Position numbers and translations under genes: made by a program. A stretch of DNA of 60,989 nt, taken from assembly GCA_012064415.1 (NCBI GenBank), contig SSNU01000207.1:129849-190837 (forward strand). The letters are read 5' to 3'. Below are positions 23,167-34,900 of the stretch, piece by piece. Numbering within the stretch: the first letter of the stretch is position 1; every line of letters starts with the position of its first letter. The notes under the pieces were generated by a model. It had not been told where the DNA came from, did not search any database, and worked only from the letters and a program-made list of their open reading frames with translations. This DNA is from Gyrodactylus bullatarudis. Taxonomy: Eukaryota; Platyhelminthes; Monogenea; Gyrodactylidea; Gyrodactylidae.

Positions 23167-23531
23167 TAAAGTTACCTTGATTCACTAAACTGATTCAATT
23201 TCTTTGGTGTCATTTTTCGATAGTTCTGATTAATGAATGTGAATCATAATATAAAGGAAGTTCTTGAAAAAACGTTTCAACTGTTCATTCTTTCATTTAA
23301 AATCATATAATAAAGTTATAAAACATTCTTAATTTAAAAAAATATGTGTCGAGTTACTTTCAAGTAAAGTTATTAATTTTAATCGAAATTCGAGGATAAT
23401 TAATGAATTAAATTCATTGAATTTAGTAAATAAAATCAAAATTTATCATTATTCATTGAAGGTATTGAATTGTTTTCGAAGGTGAAAAAAGTTGATTTTG
23501 AATATTTACTCTTCTATTTATGCGAAAGAAG

Positions 23532-24443
23532 TCAAATATCACAAATTTCCTTAATTTTTGTTTCAATATCTCTGGAAAAATCATCGGAAGCAATCCAAAT
23601 CTTCTCTTCATTAAGATGAAATTTTATTCTCTTCCTACCTTCCCGAGGGAAGCAATTCATTCTCCGGGACATTACTTCAAGTTTCTCGTGTTCACTGTAA
23701 AATGTATCAGGTTCGCAGTAAGGCGTTGTTGAGAAATTTGCAATATTTTCACGAGTTACACGTGGTATTATGGGTAATTCATAAAGAGGTAGGCATAATC
23801 TATTATTTTCAGTATCAAAATATGTGGCAAGAGAACGAGAATTTGCGAAAAATAAACCATTTCTATATGTTGAGATAGGATCTCTGGCTTTCAGAGTGAA
23901 ATGAGCTGCATAAAATGCATTAGTTCTTGTATTGAAAACCAAGCCAAGTGAAATTGGTTTTCCAGTTTTCTCATCCGTATTCAAATGACTAACATGAAAA
24001 AGTTTCAAGCTAATTTTGAGTGATGCAGAATGAAGAACTTGGATTAATTTTTCTGATAAACCATCATAATTTCTAAATCCTCCTGATACAACAAGGTTAA
24101 TTACTTCATCTGTAGAGAAATTATCCGTGTAAACTTTGAGAAGTTCTGAAATGCGATCTTCAAAATCTAAATGGCAAATTATCGCCTTTTGATCTGTGTA
24201 AGCTGTTATTATGAGACAGGAGGTTGCATCATCACTTCCTATATACTGGGGACATGATTCATTTCTACAAACTACAGCGTAACTAGCTTGATGGATATAT
24301 AACAAGTCATGAGAAGTTTCGAATTTCTTCAAATTCCTCATAAAATTCTCTGAGGCATTTCTAATAAATGGTTCATTAATCAAATAACTCTGTAGAGGGC
24401 CTTTTACTTCTTTAATTGGTTTACCATCGATGAGAATAACCAT
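23532..24443 (-). CDS. NTAN1: protein N-terminal asparagine amidohydrolase
   Basis: A single-exon frame of 303 residues, close to the usual animal length (about 310). NTAN1 deamidates N-terminal Asn to Asp, making a secondary destabilising residue for the Arg/N-degron pathway; it acts in the cytosol and nucleus. The hallmark YIGSDDATSC is present, with Cys76 in the place of the catalytic nucleophile. Flanking LLYIHQASYAVV, VSGGFRNYDGLSEKL and a C-terminal NFSTTPYCEPDTF segment match the family order. The start MVILIDGKP is the natural one. It lies 375 bp downstream of INTS6 in the same direction. No breaks seen. Confidence 0.92.
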   Translation of the reverse strand: MVILIDGKPIKEVKGPLQSYLINEPFIRNASENFMRNLKKFETSHDLLYIHQASYAVVCRNESCPQYIGSDDATSCLIITAYTDQKAIICHLDFEDRISELLKVYTDNFSTDEVINLVVSGGFRNYDGLSEKLIQVLHSASLKISLKLFHVSHLNTDEKTGKPISLGLVFNTRTNAFYAAHFTLKARDPISTYRNGLFFANSRSLATYFDTENNRLCLPLYELPIIPRVTRENIANFSTTPYCEPDTFYSEHEKLEVMSRRMNCFPREGRKRIKFHLNEEKIWIASDDFSRDIETKIKEICDI

Positions 24444-24818
24444 ATTTCCTACAGTGAAATCGATAGAATTAAATCTCTAGTTGTTCAACAGCTGTTGTTG
24501 AAAAATTCGAACAATTAATCCATTTAAAATTTGAGGTTGTCATAAAAAATCAATTGTTGTGTTTTATGGATAAATCAAGTAACATGATACAAGTTTGAGG
24601 AGTAATCCATGAGAAGTATTTGTGATCCTGAGGAATTAATTACTCGAATGGTATTAGCACTTCCTAAGTGTTGTTTTCAATGTTGACCAAGAGTAAATTT
24701 ATTCAGTGAAAACTTGTAAAAATAGTATTTATTGAATATTCTTTACACCTATTTTATTTACACCAATAAGAGGTTGATTCCTGAAAGACCTAGGTCACTT
24801 TTGGATTATCAAAATGTA

Positions 24819-27757
24819 TTAATGACTGCCGTTAACAGAGGTTTTTTGATAGTGGCATCTTTGAAGACTAGGACACGAGTTAGTTGTGGTATCGTATGTA
24901 CTTTTGAGGGAAATTTCTGAGCAAACCTTATCAGTCTTCAAACTGAGATTATTAGACGGACTAAGAATCAATAGCTTAGGTTTAACTGGGTTCCCCTTTT
25001 TAGCATTAGGGATTTTTCGTTTCAAACTTTTACCTGTTACGAGAGGGGGATTATTTTCAGGTTCCTTCGTTATAGGCTTCGTTTCAGGGTCTAGAGATTT
25101 TATTTCAATTTTTATCTCGTTGGAAGACGTTAGGGGGGATCGACTAGCATATTTCATTCGATTTATTAACTCGGCCAACTTAGTTTTGCTATAAAGTAGC
25201 GCAACAGATGTAAGAAAATTTAGCATGCTATCACTAGCGCTATTTTGATATTTGAGATCATCCTCGTTTGCCTCGTAAGGTCTTGATATTTTTTCAAGTA
25301 TCTCAAAGAGACTAGCATAATCTGAAAATGGAAAAAAATGTTTAAAATCATTTCTAATAAAACCTCTAATACCCAGAAAAAACTACAACTTTTTAAATAT
25401 TTTTTTCTGGATACTAATAGGCTAAATGTGAAAAATACCTGTAGTTGGACTTCGTATTAAGGTTTCTGCCTTTCTGACCAGTTCTATAAGTTGACTAGTC
25501 TTGTGATCATCCAGAATAACATCATCGTTTGAATCTTTACTGGCAGTTTGACATATCTTTGGAGAACAAGATTCTGGAGAAGAACTGGAATCGTTGTGAT
25601 ATGGGGAGACCCTCCCAAATTTTTTCGACCAATCTCGCCAATTCTTGACATTCATATTTGAGGGTATAGGACCCTTGGTCCTAATAAGATGTGAGTTTAA
25701 TTCTTGATTCTTCTTCTTTGATGGACTACTACTGCTACTAAGAGCGATATCGCCAACAAAACCCTCATCGATTATAAAGGCAGCATTTAGCTGTGAGCTC
25801 TTCTTTCTGAAGGGATTGCCAAAAGTGTCCACTCGTTCCGGGGAAGGATAGATTTCTCTGAGGGTAGGAATGGTTTGCTCTTTATTGCGAAATTTGTAGT
25901 TGATATAATCACCCATCTCAGAAATTGGCTGGTTGAAAACATTCGAGTTATCTGAACGAATGGATGAATTTGACTCCAAGATGGATAGAAGATTCTTGCG
26001 CATTTTGCAGACAAGCTCCCTCAGGTAACCGCGTGGAGCCTCACAGGGATCAAAAAATACTTTATGATATATTTCCTGGCGTAAGGGATAACGATAAGAG
26101 TTAATCTGATTGATTTCAATAAAGTTACCATTCTGAAGGGGAATTTTAATCTGGGTACTTTGGGGAAGCAGTTGTTGGCGTTCGTCAATACAATTTTCGA
26201 CAATCTGTACAATCCTTTCATATTCCATTTTGGCTGTTTGTCGCAACTTTTGCAAATTATGCTTAATCTGATAGGGTAGGATTTTATCGATGAAATCTTG
26301 TCTGATCATATTCTGTAAACCGATACGTTCAAATAGTTTGGCAAGCGGGATAAGATAGTATCTGGGGATATCGTTAAGGTATTCCTGGAGTTTGGCCATC
26401 CAAATGTCTGATATTTTGGCAGTTAAATTGACTTCATTGAATAATTTAAGGAAGTGAGGATAATTAAATGTAAGGACGTATAAATGCACAGTTTGAAGAT
26501 CACTTGAGGCTCGTAGAAATGCAAAAGGATACATGGTCTGGTTGACGGGATGTGCAGAGGAACACTCCCAGACTGATTCACTATCCCTCTTGGAGAGGAT
26601 CAACTTGGTTAAATAGGATGGCTCTAATTCGTATCTGTCGAAAGGGATGTAATCTTTAATCTCTGGAGATTCCTTGGCATCCATGGACACATGGACATTT
26701 GGCTGGACAGGCCGCGGAGTGAGTGTTCCAGTAACAATTGTGTCACTAAACCAGGATAGATCTGGGAATGGCCAGGTAGATCCAATTTTTCCACGTTGCC
26801 GAACATAGGCAAACTGTTTCATATGGGCATTGCCGAGGATAAAGTTGATTACAACACCACTTTGACACTTATCTGACAATTTCTCAAGGGATACCTGAAG
26901 GGATCGTGAATCTAGAGCAAAATATTTCTCTCCACCGGTATTCCTGATCAACTGGGATAAGACAGAGTCTTCTGCATCACCATTGGATGGATGCTTGAAT
27001 TCTTTGACATTATCCACAATGCCTGGTATTGAGAGGGATAACCCAAAGAGACGGTAGTCCCAACGATACACATTCTGACTAAACTCTTCACCCGGCACAT
27101 TCTTGAGGAGTGCATTTTGAATCTGAAAGGTAATTTTTGTTTAAATTGGTAACAACTTAGTTCATAGTTAATTGATTTGAAACTAACATCACAATTTAGA
27201 CCTTGAATGTTTATGCAACTAGACTCATGAGTTACACAAATGACAATAGCAGGCTCCGAGTAGGAGGGATACAATCCCTAAAAATAGTGGAAAATAGAAT
27301 GTCATGCAAGAATTAGATATAAAAGCATCTGAGAAACTTACGAATCCATAATTTTCAAATCCGAGTTGTAGCCTGTTGAGGTTGAGAAGGTTGAAACATC
27401 GTAAAATGCCAACCTCGAGGCTCACAGAACCTGTGCATTTAATTTTTTCCAGAACTTGGGATAACTTTCTTGAATCATTTTGTTTCCACCCAGCTAGCTG
27501 TTATTGTGAAGGAAACTATGTAAGAAATAAAACTGAAAATTACCTTAATAAACGATGGAGACGTGTCCAAGGTTGATATAAAGTACTGATCTAATCTAGT
27601 TTTAGATGTACGAATCTTAATGGAGAATTAAATTAGACTAACAAACCTTATAGAAAGTTTCAATAGAAGCTTTGCAAAAATCAAGGAATGAAGGTCCAAA
27701 GTAAGTCCTCTGATTCATAGAAGGACTGTTATCAACAAGAAAGAGGATAACAGTCAT
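24819..27757 (-). CDS. INTS6: Integrator complex subunit 6
   Basis: Six exons: 27757-27647, 27615-27544, 27497-27342, 27277-27188, 27122-25439 and 25321-24819; phases join exactly to 871 residues (human ~887). Integrator is a nuclear complex that cleaves snRNA and promoter-proximal transcripts; INTS6 bridges it to PP2A. An N-terminal von Willebrand A domain opens ILFLVDNSPSMNQ (MIDAS DxSxS at D9, S11, S13). Further matches are LLNLNRL, RWDYRLFGLSLSIPG, QSGVVINF, YELEPSYLTKLIL and, late, RVDTFGNPF. The C-terminal helix (YASLFEILEKI to LAELINRM) is the conserved INTS6 tail. The later MIDAS loop reads ICVTHES where TDG is usual. Introns are 31, 46, 64, 65 and 117 nt. AATAAA signals occur at ~24.70 and 24.73 kb. 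Confidence 0.95.
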
Positions 27758-27856
27758 GGGAGAGAGGAGCCTCGCTTTAGTGAGCGAGCGAGCAAGAACT
27801 TACACTATATTCCACTGAACGATATTTTCATATTTATAGTTTTAATCAGTGATCTC

Positions 27857-27861
27857 ATTGG
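27857..27861 (-). promoter_or_regulatory. CCAAT box upstream of INTS6
   Basis: GACCAATGAG on the gene strand, 100 bp before the INTS6 ATG. Comparable boxes occur 101 bp before the CH gene and 106 bp before the RGK gene, which supports a real promoter element. Confidence 0.5.
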
Positions 27862-28857
27862 TCAACATATTAATCACTCACGGTAATTCGATAGAATGTA
27901 ACAAGGCAAAATCTTACTTATTAAAAGTCAAAAAGTGACGAAAATGATTATTTATTTATAATTTGTAAATTTAAATACTTTTAATTCGTTAATTTGGCAC
28001 TAACTAGGGTTTTAATAAAACTTTAATGACTAAGACTTCTGTTGCCAAAAAAGCCATTTCTGGGCCTAAAACGTAGTATTCCTAAAAAATAATCACATAA
28101 AAAGTTTAAAATAGCGACAAAACACTTAAGTTCTCTAATTGTGACCAAGTTTATTTTTGTACTGTATAGAACTCTATTGAGAATACTCATTTAGGATCAA
28201 CTAATTAATTCCTGAACAAAATCAAACCTAAAAGCATTGAGAATAGTTCAAAGTCTCATAACTTATGAGTAATAAGAATACGCAATCTCCAATGCATGTT
28301 CTTGTTAGTGGTCCTAAATCAAAAAACATAATGAACCATTCATTTACTCTCGACAGTTGTCATTGTCAAGTTGACAATGTCATTAAAGCCACCGGATAAT
28401 TGTGAACCATTGATTAGGATATTATTAGAGCATAAAAAGATCTTGTTAGTTTACCTTTAATCAGGTTTGAGACAAAATAGGATGAAATTATTCAATATGT
28501 TTACTGAAAAACCTTTTGCGAAAACTATAAAATAAATGTTCGAGTTACTTTAAAGTAGATACATCAATGCATAATATTAAACTTTTAAAGAATGTTTGAA
28601 ATAAAGTATTTATTCCACAAAGTTGCTTCCCAGTAGAAAGTGAATTATTTTCATGCAGGAAAGATGATATGAGAGATAAATTTGCACAATGTTCACTGAA
28701 CTTTTCAATCGTCTTTTACCCATCTCTCGTCAGTTTTGATGTATCAATACTTTTAAATTTTGTACAAAATCATAAAAATAAATGCTGTAATAATGATAAT
28801 AACAATGGATAAGTTTTTTTTTTGCTTTGAAATTTGTTATTTTTTATATATTTCACT
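27862..28857. other. intergenic between INTS6 5' end and glypican 3' end
   Basis: About 1 kb of AT-rich DNA with no coding frame worth calling. Confidence 0.5.
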
Positions 28858-28863
28858 TTTATT
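28858..28863 (-). terminator. polyadenylation signal of the glypican gene
   Basis: AATAAA on the minus strand about 50 bp after the stop codon at 28912. Confidence 0.55.
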
Positions 28864-28911
28864 CAAAAGAAGGAAAAAATGCACATTTGAAATGGGTAGT
28901 GAAAAGAATCA

Positions 28912-31900
28912 TTAGAATACAATTTTGATCAATAAAAATGCAATAAAATTGAAAAAAAGTGTAGCAAATGCAGGACGCTTGTATGCATCGTTTCTACGAC
29001 TGAATGGACCACGTTGAGGATCATTGAACTCGGCCGATTCCGGGATCCAAATCTCTGGAGGTGGATCAGGCAGAAATTGACTGATTGTCGATGGAGCCTT
29101 GGTTATCGATTCATAGTTCTCCTCAGGGTATTTTAGTCTTGAGTTTTCTTCCGGCTTCATTAGATCATTCCTTCCAAAGTTTTCATATTCAGAATAGCTG
29201 TAGTCATCTGGGATAAAAGAATATTTTTATGGCCAAATATTTTAGCTTTTATATACACCTATTTAATTTACCATAGTCACAATTGGGATCAGTTTTAGGA
29301 TCACAAGACTCATAATTGTCGTAGTAGTCATCATCGTATGAATCGTAATTTTGATTCTCTCCGTGGGGGGGATAACCAAGATTTTTGTCCTGTAAAAATT
29401 ATTATTACAAGAACATGTTATTGGTTCAATCTCGATTAATAGAGTTTAGTTTGATTACTTATGACCATTCACAGTATTGGGGCGAATATTTAAAATCTCT
29501 ATAGTTTTAATAGATAAAATTCAGAGCCTCAGAAATTCTTACACAATTGGAAAATATTTAGGAAACATACCATATTATTGATATTGTTCAACTGATTCAT
29601 GTTAGACTGAGGTCCAGGGAAAGTATTAGCCGGTTGAGATGGTGGTGGCTGTACTGGCATGAAAGGTTGTTGTGGTCCAGGTAACATTCCATTAGGAAGT
29701 CTCTGATTATTGTCAGGCGGCAAGAACATGTTGGACTGCAAGCCATCATCAGGAGGTTGTTGACCTCTGTTGGCAAAATTGGCACCACGACCAGGCTGAT
29801 TAGATCTTGATGGCATCTGGCCACCGCCATAATCATAGTCTCCATAACTATAGTCATAGTAGTCATCATAGGGAGCTAATGAGTTATTTTTCCTACCAGG
29901 GCCCATGTTGCCGGGACCAGAATTTGGAGGCTGTGGAGGCTGGACCACTGGCTGGTATCCACCATTGTTTGGATTGCTATTCGAGAAGAAGCCTTGACCT
30001 GGCTGCTTGCCCTGATTATAAGGACCCGGGTATAAATTGTTAAAGTTGTTGTTTTGCTGATGAGACGGAGGATGGAAATTATTCTTATTTTCATTTCCCA
30101 TTGAAAATGGATTGGGTTGATGCATTGGAGGTGGCGTTGTAATAATGGGAGAAGTTGGTGCAAGAGTAGTAGTTGTTGTAGTCGTGATCTCCCTATCTGG
30201 AATCTAAACTCAAAAAGTCAAAATGAAAAAATGCACCGAGAGATTAGCCCAACGAAATTCTCTAGTTTATAATTGGTATCGATTGTTTTTGTTTTCTCTT
30301 CAAAATTCCTTCTAATGAACACAAATATAAAAATAGAAAAAATGGCAATAAAGTCTGATAGAGAAACAATCTTTATCTTTTTCTACCACTGAAAGATATA
30401 ATGGAAGAATAGGGTGTTTTACAATATATTTATATACCTTGTAGTGTAAGGTGTTTGTGGTATACTTGACTCTAAAAACTAATTAATATCATTTTATACA
30501 AACAATATATATAATGAATTAGTTAAGCAAACACAGTAGTTTGGAGTATGCACAAAATAATAATGCAACTCTACTTTAGTGGATTTATCCTACGTATGCC
30601 TTGGAGGTGCATTAAATAATGAGGTTACACTATCTCAGCACATTTGGGTTATAGTCATAATAATAACTGTATCATAATGCTGTAGTGTTGGTTTTGTTAT
30701 CAGCAGGAAATCTTGCACTTTTTTATTTTCTCAATTGTAAATCAAAATTGATGAAAACTAATCAATTTCCATGTTGACGTGAGTAAAGGACATTGTCCAA
30801 CCCCCACACAAACAAACCAAGAATTTGAGTATTGATGATTTCTAACTAATGATGAGTATGGAAAATTTCAATGAATTACGTCGCCTATGAGTAGACCAAA
30901 AAGAGATGTAATTTTTAACCCTTCCCCATGTTCCAAATTATTTTCTTCCATCATACAAATTCGAAAGTTATTTTATTTTTTCAATAAAACGTTCTAAAGA
31001 CTGTCTTATGAGTTATACATATTTTTGTATCTTGGTAAATTTCCTTTCTAAGGAGAGGTGAAAAAAGTATTTAGAGTATCTTTCTGTTCAAATTATCGCT
31101 AGGGAAATAGTTGTGTTCCACTGGTGGAACAATAGGACATGAAGGATCATTACGAATTATTATTATCTACAAGAGCGGAAGATCATCTTTAGAAGGATAA
31201 TGCGGTCACTAGGCATCCTAGAAAAGAAGAGCATACAGCTTCAATTTCAATTTTTTATTGGGAGCTTTTGCATAATCCCAAAAGTCGATTTATATTGAAA
31301 AGGTTAGACAATTATTACTAAAGAGTTGTCAGCTTACCTTGTTTGGTTTGATTAATTTTGGCGGCTGTAAGAAGGGTCTTGCAGTGGTGGTTGTTGTAGA
31401 AGTAGTCGAGGTTGTAGTAGAAGTTGAAGTGGTCGTAATTGGTTCTGGAGTTGTTGGCAGTTCTGTAGTCGTGGTTGTTGAAGTTGTTGTAGGCGTTGTC
31501 GTAGGTCTTGGTGTTGTTGTAGAAGTAGTTGAGGTTGTTGATGTTGTTGTAGTTGATGAAGGAGGAGATGGTACAGGTTCCGGTGTAGTCGTTGATGTTT
31601 CATCATTCTTGTCAAGAGGAGGAGGCATCAGGGGTGGTGTCATGTGGTCCTTTGGATCATAGAAGAGAGGAGAATTTGTTGTAGAGGTTGTCGTTGTTGA
31701 TGTGGATGTAGTAGTTGAAGATGCTTCGGGATACAATGGACTGACTGTTGAATCAACAAATGGAATAGCACTGGATGATTCAGGGAAAAGGGAATTTGTC
31801 GGTGGACTCATAGGTACTGGGGCAGGAGAATAATTCGGATTCATTTGATTAGTTGGTGGGGTGGACTGACCTGGATTGGGTGGATATCGTCCGTATTGAG

Positions 31901-34900
31901 ATGGGGATTGATTATTCTTACCCTTGAGAAAGTTAAGTTTTAAACTGTGATCAGTCTCTACAAATAAGTTTTGTAGATTGTACTGTGTTAAAAGCAGACA
32001 ACTTTTCTTCAAATGGTGACCCCTTGTAAGTAAAATTACTAAGAAATAAAATTAAATCTAAAAGAATTAAACGACACAAGCTATTAGAAATCAATCAAAA
32101 ATCTAATTTGATTTTCATGTCGAGTCCCAATTACTCATAAATCACTCTTTTGGATTAAAAGATTTACAGGATTATGGACTGGATTAGGGTGGGAATTATG
32201 TAAAATTTGCATCCAGAGATTAACCAAGTGGTTCACTTCCTAACTTTAATCTTATTATGATCAATAAAGACCATTTTTTGGTTTCCAAATTATCATCAGG
32301 GCATCCAAAAACCTTGACACCAATAATCACCACTTCATTATGATCTAGGCTAGAAAATAAGCAAGAGTTGTTCGATTTCATTGAACCAATGAAAGTTAGG
32401 ATCAGCTATGAAGATGATTTAATTTTATTTAAAACTGAAAATTTTGTATCTTTAGCAAATAACACTATTAATATGTACTCAGAAATTTATGGAAATAATA
32501 AATAGTGTATTGATGGTTAATTTTGATTATTTAAATTGATTTTGGATTACGAATAACTATTTTTTGTTATTCTATCTTGATTATGATTCAAAAAAGCGAT
32601 TATATTTTTACATAATCAATGATTATTAATCATTTATCATATTCTACAATACCTGCATATGAGGGTATATATGCCAGCAAAGTCAAGAATCAGGACTTAG
32701 GGTAGACCATCATTTTATAGCTATATGAAACGGAGCTAATGATTAAAACAGAGACTGTTTTCTTTAAGCTCAAAGTTTCATTATTTCAATTGATCTTTTC
32801 CCAAAATATTTGGCTAAAATACTAGGTTGTTTCAAAAGTATTAAACAAATTTTTCATAGAACAAGTATGAGATAACATCTCAAATAATTATACATTTTTA
32901 AATACAAAATTTATCAAAGAATTCGGTTTTCTTAATGACAATCTCTAAAATTCTATCGTTCAAAAGTTAAAATGGAATTATTAGACATTGATGTCGGAGC
33001 GATAATTTATTCAGGGCCGAAACTTATCAGAGGCTTATCCATCGGCTTACAAAGAATGATTTCCTATCACATATCGTAATGACAGATAAAAATGAATATA
33101 CCAGAAGGATCAGAGCCGTAAAAAATACTCAGAATTTTCTAGGGATACATTCTTACAGGGCCATTCCAGGCCTCATGTCTAAAGATTAGTGAAAGATTTT
33201 TTCAAGGAGAGCAACGTCGACAATCTTAACCATTCTCCCTACTGTACAGATCTTGCTCCAACAGATTATCACTTTTTCAGATCGCTTCAGCATCATCTGA
33301 AGTGCAATATCTCCAATTAAAGACTAGATGTTTTGGACTCACTAAACGAGTGCATGGACCAAAAAACCCTTAACTTTTGGCAACGGTGTATGGATAGTCT
33401 ACCAGAAAGGAGACGGAAATGTATAGAAAGAAATCGTGAATATTTTAATGTGTAACTTAATGATATTCTGTATATATTTCATAACGAAATTTGCCAGCAA
33501 AGTTCATTATAATTTTTACAAAATTTTGCTTAATACTTTTGAAACAACCTAATAATAATTATAATTAGATTCTGATTTTAATGAAAGATTCATTATGAGG
33601 ATTGGAAGACAAGTGAATAATTAGTAATAAAGCTTTTATTTCACCGGTTCTCATCAGACTCTTACACCGGCTCGATATTTATACAAAATTATTAACCGAA
33701 ATGGGATCCTCTGATAGGTTCAATCACTCCCCGGATTCAGTAATGAACAATTTTGTGATGTGGTGGGGATGGCCTGATGTATCTAAGGCATCTTTCTTCT
33801 CTATGTTGCAACATAAACCTGCTATTAAGAATCGGGGTAGAAAGAGAAAATTATCCAAAGGACAATCAACGTTACACAACTACCTAAAGAGGAGAAAGAT
33901 GCCTTAGATACATCAGGCCATCCCCACCACATCACAAAATTGTTCATTACTGAATCCGGGGAGTGATTGAACCTATCAGAGGATCCCATTTCGGTTAATA
34001 ATTTTGTATAAATATCGAGCCGGTGTAAGAGTCTGATGAGAACCGGTGAAATAAAAGCTTTATTACTAATTATTCACTTGTCTTCCAATCCTCATAATGA
34101 ATCTTTCATTAAAATCAGAATTTAATATATTTGAAGAAGTTCGGCAATATTTCCCACAAATTATTATTATCATTACACAGGACTAATGTATATCTAATCA
34201 ATAGATTAAAAGAATGCTATTGCATCATCGTTCATAGTGCGAGAGAAGCTGCAAAATAATAAATCCTGCTTGATTTGTACATGTGTAGAAAGATAATGAT
34301 AATATTGATTACATGTAAAGATACACGAGAGGTAGAATAATTTATTGCATTAGAATCTTTCTTTCTGAAGGATACGATTGAAAAAAAGTAATCCTACATG
34401 AATGGGAGAGCTTTATAAGATGAAGAAAGCTGTAGCATGATTAGTCATTAGAAGCAATAGCCTAACACAAGCAAGGTAAAGATTTTCACTTGGCAAAAAA
34501 GGATAATTTGTAGCTAAAGATTCGAGCTACATTCAACTTTCCTAAATAGATCGTAAAATTTTTCTATTTCTTGTCGACTGGGTAAAATTTTTATGAAATA
34601 GTCATACAAATTTTTCTATTTCATTCAAATATTTTGGAATGGATTTTACTCATGTTGCATTGTCTAGAATTTGGTAATAAGCAACCAAAAATGTTACCTC
34701 ATTTTAGTGTCTGTTAAATAAACTGATTCTAGACTAAATAGAGTGTAAAAACTGAAAGAGTTGGGGTAGGAATTTATTGTTTATGCAATTTGTGTGTAAA
34801 TTTTTAACCCTTCATGTCTCAATTTTTTGTTTTCAAAAGCCAAACTAAACCTAGTTGACATGAAGATGAGAATTTACTATTTTCACAAAAAACTCAATAT

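Noticed and set aside
31339..31662. plus-strand frame of repeated Val/Gly antisense to the Thr-rich glypican exon
   Set aside because: It is the mirror of the Thr repeat (ACN read as NGT) and has no independent support.
33701..33907. 68-codon frame across the perfect hairpin
   Set aside because: Most of it is one arm of the inverted repeat; no family recognised and no codon evidence.
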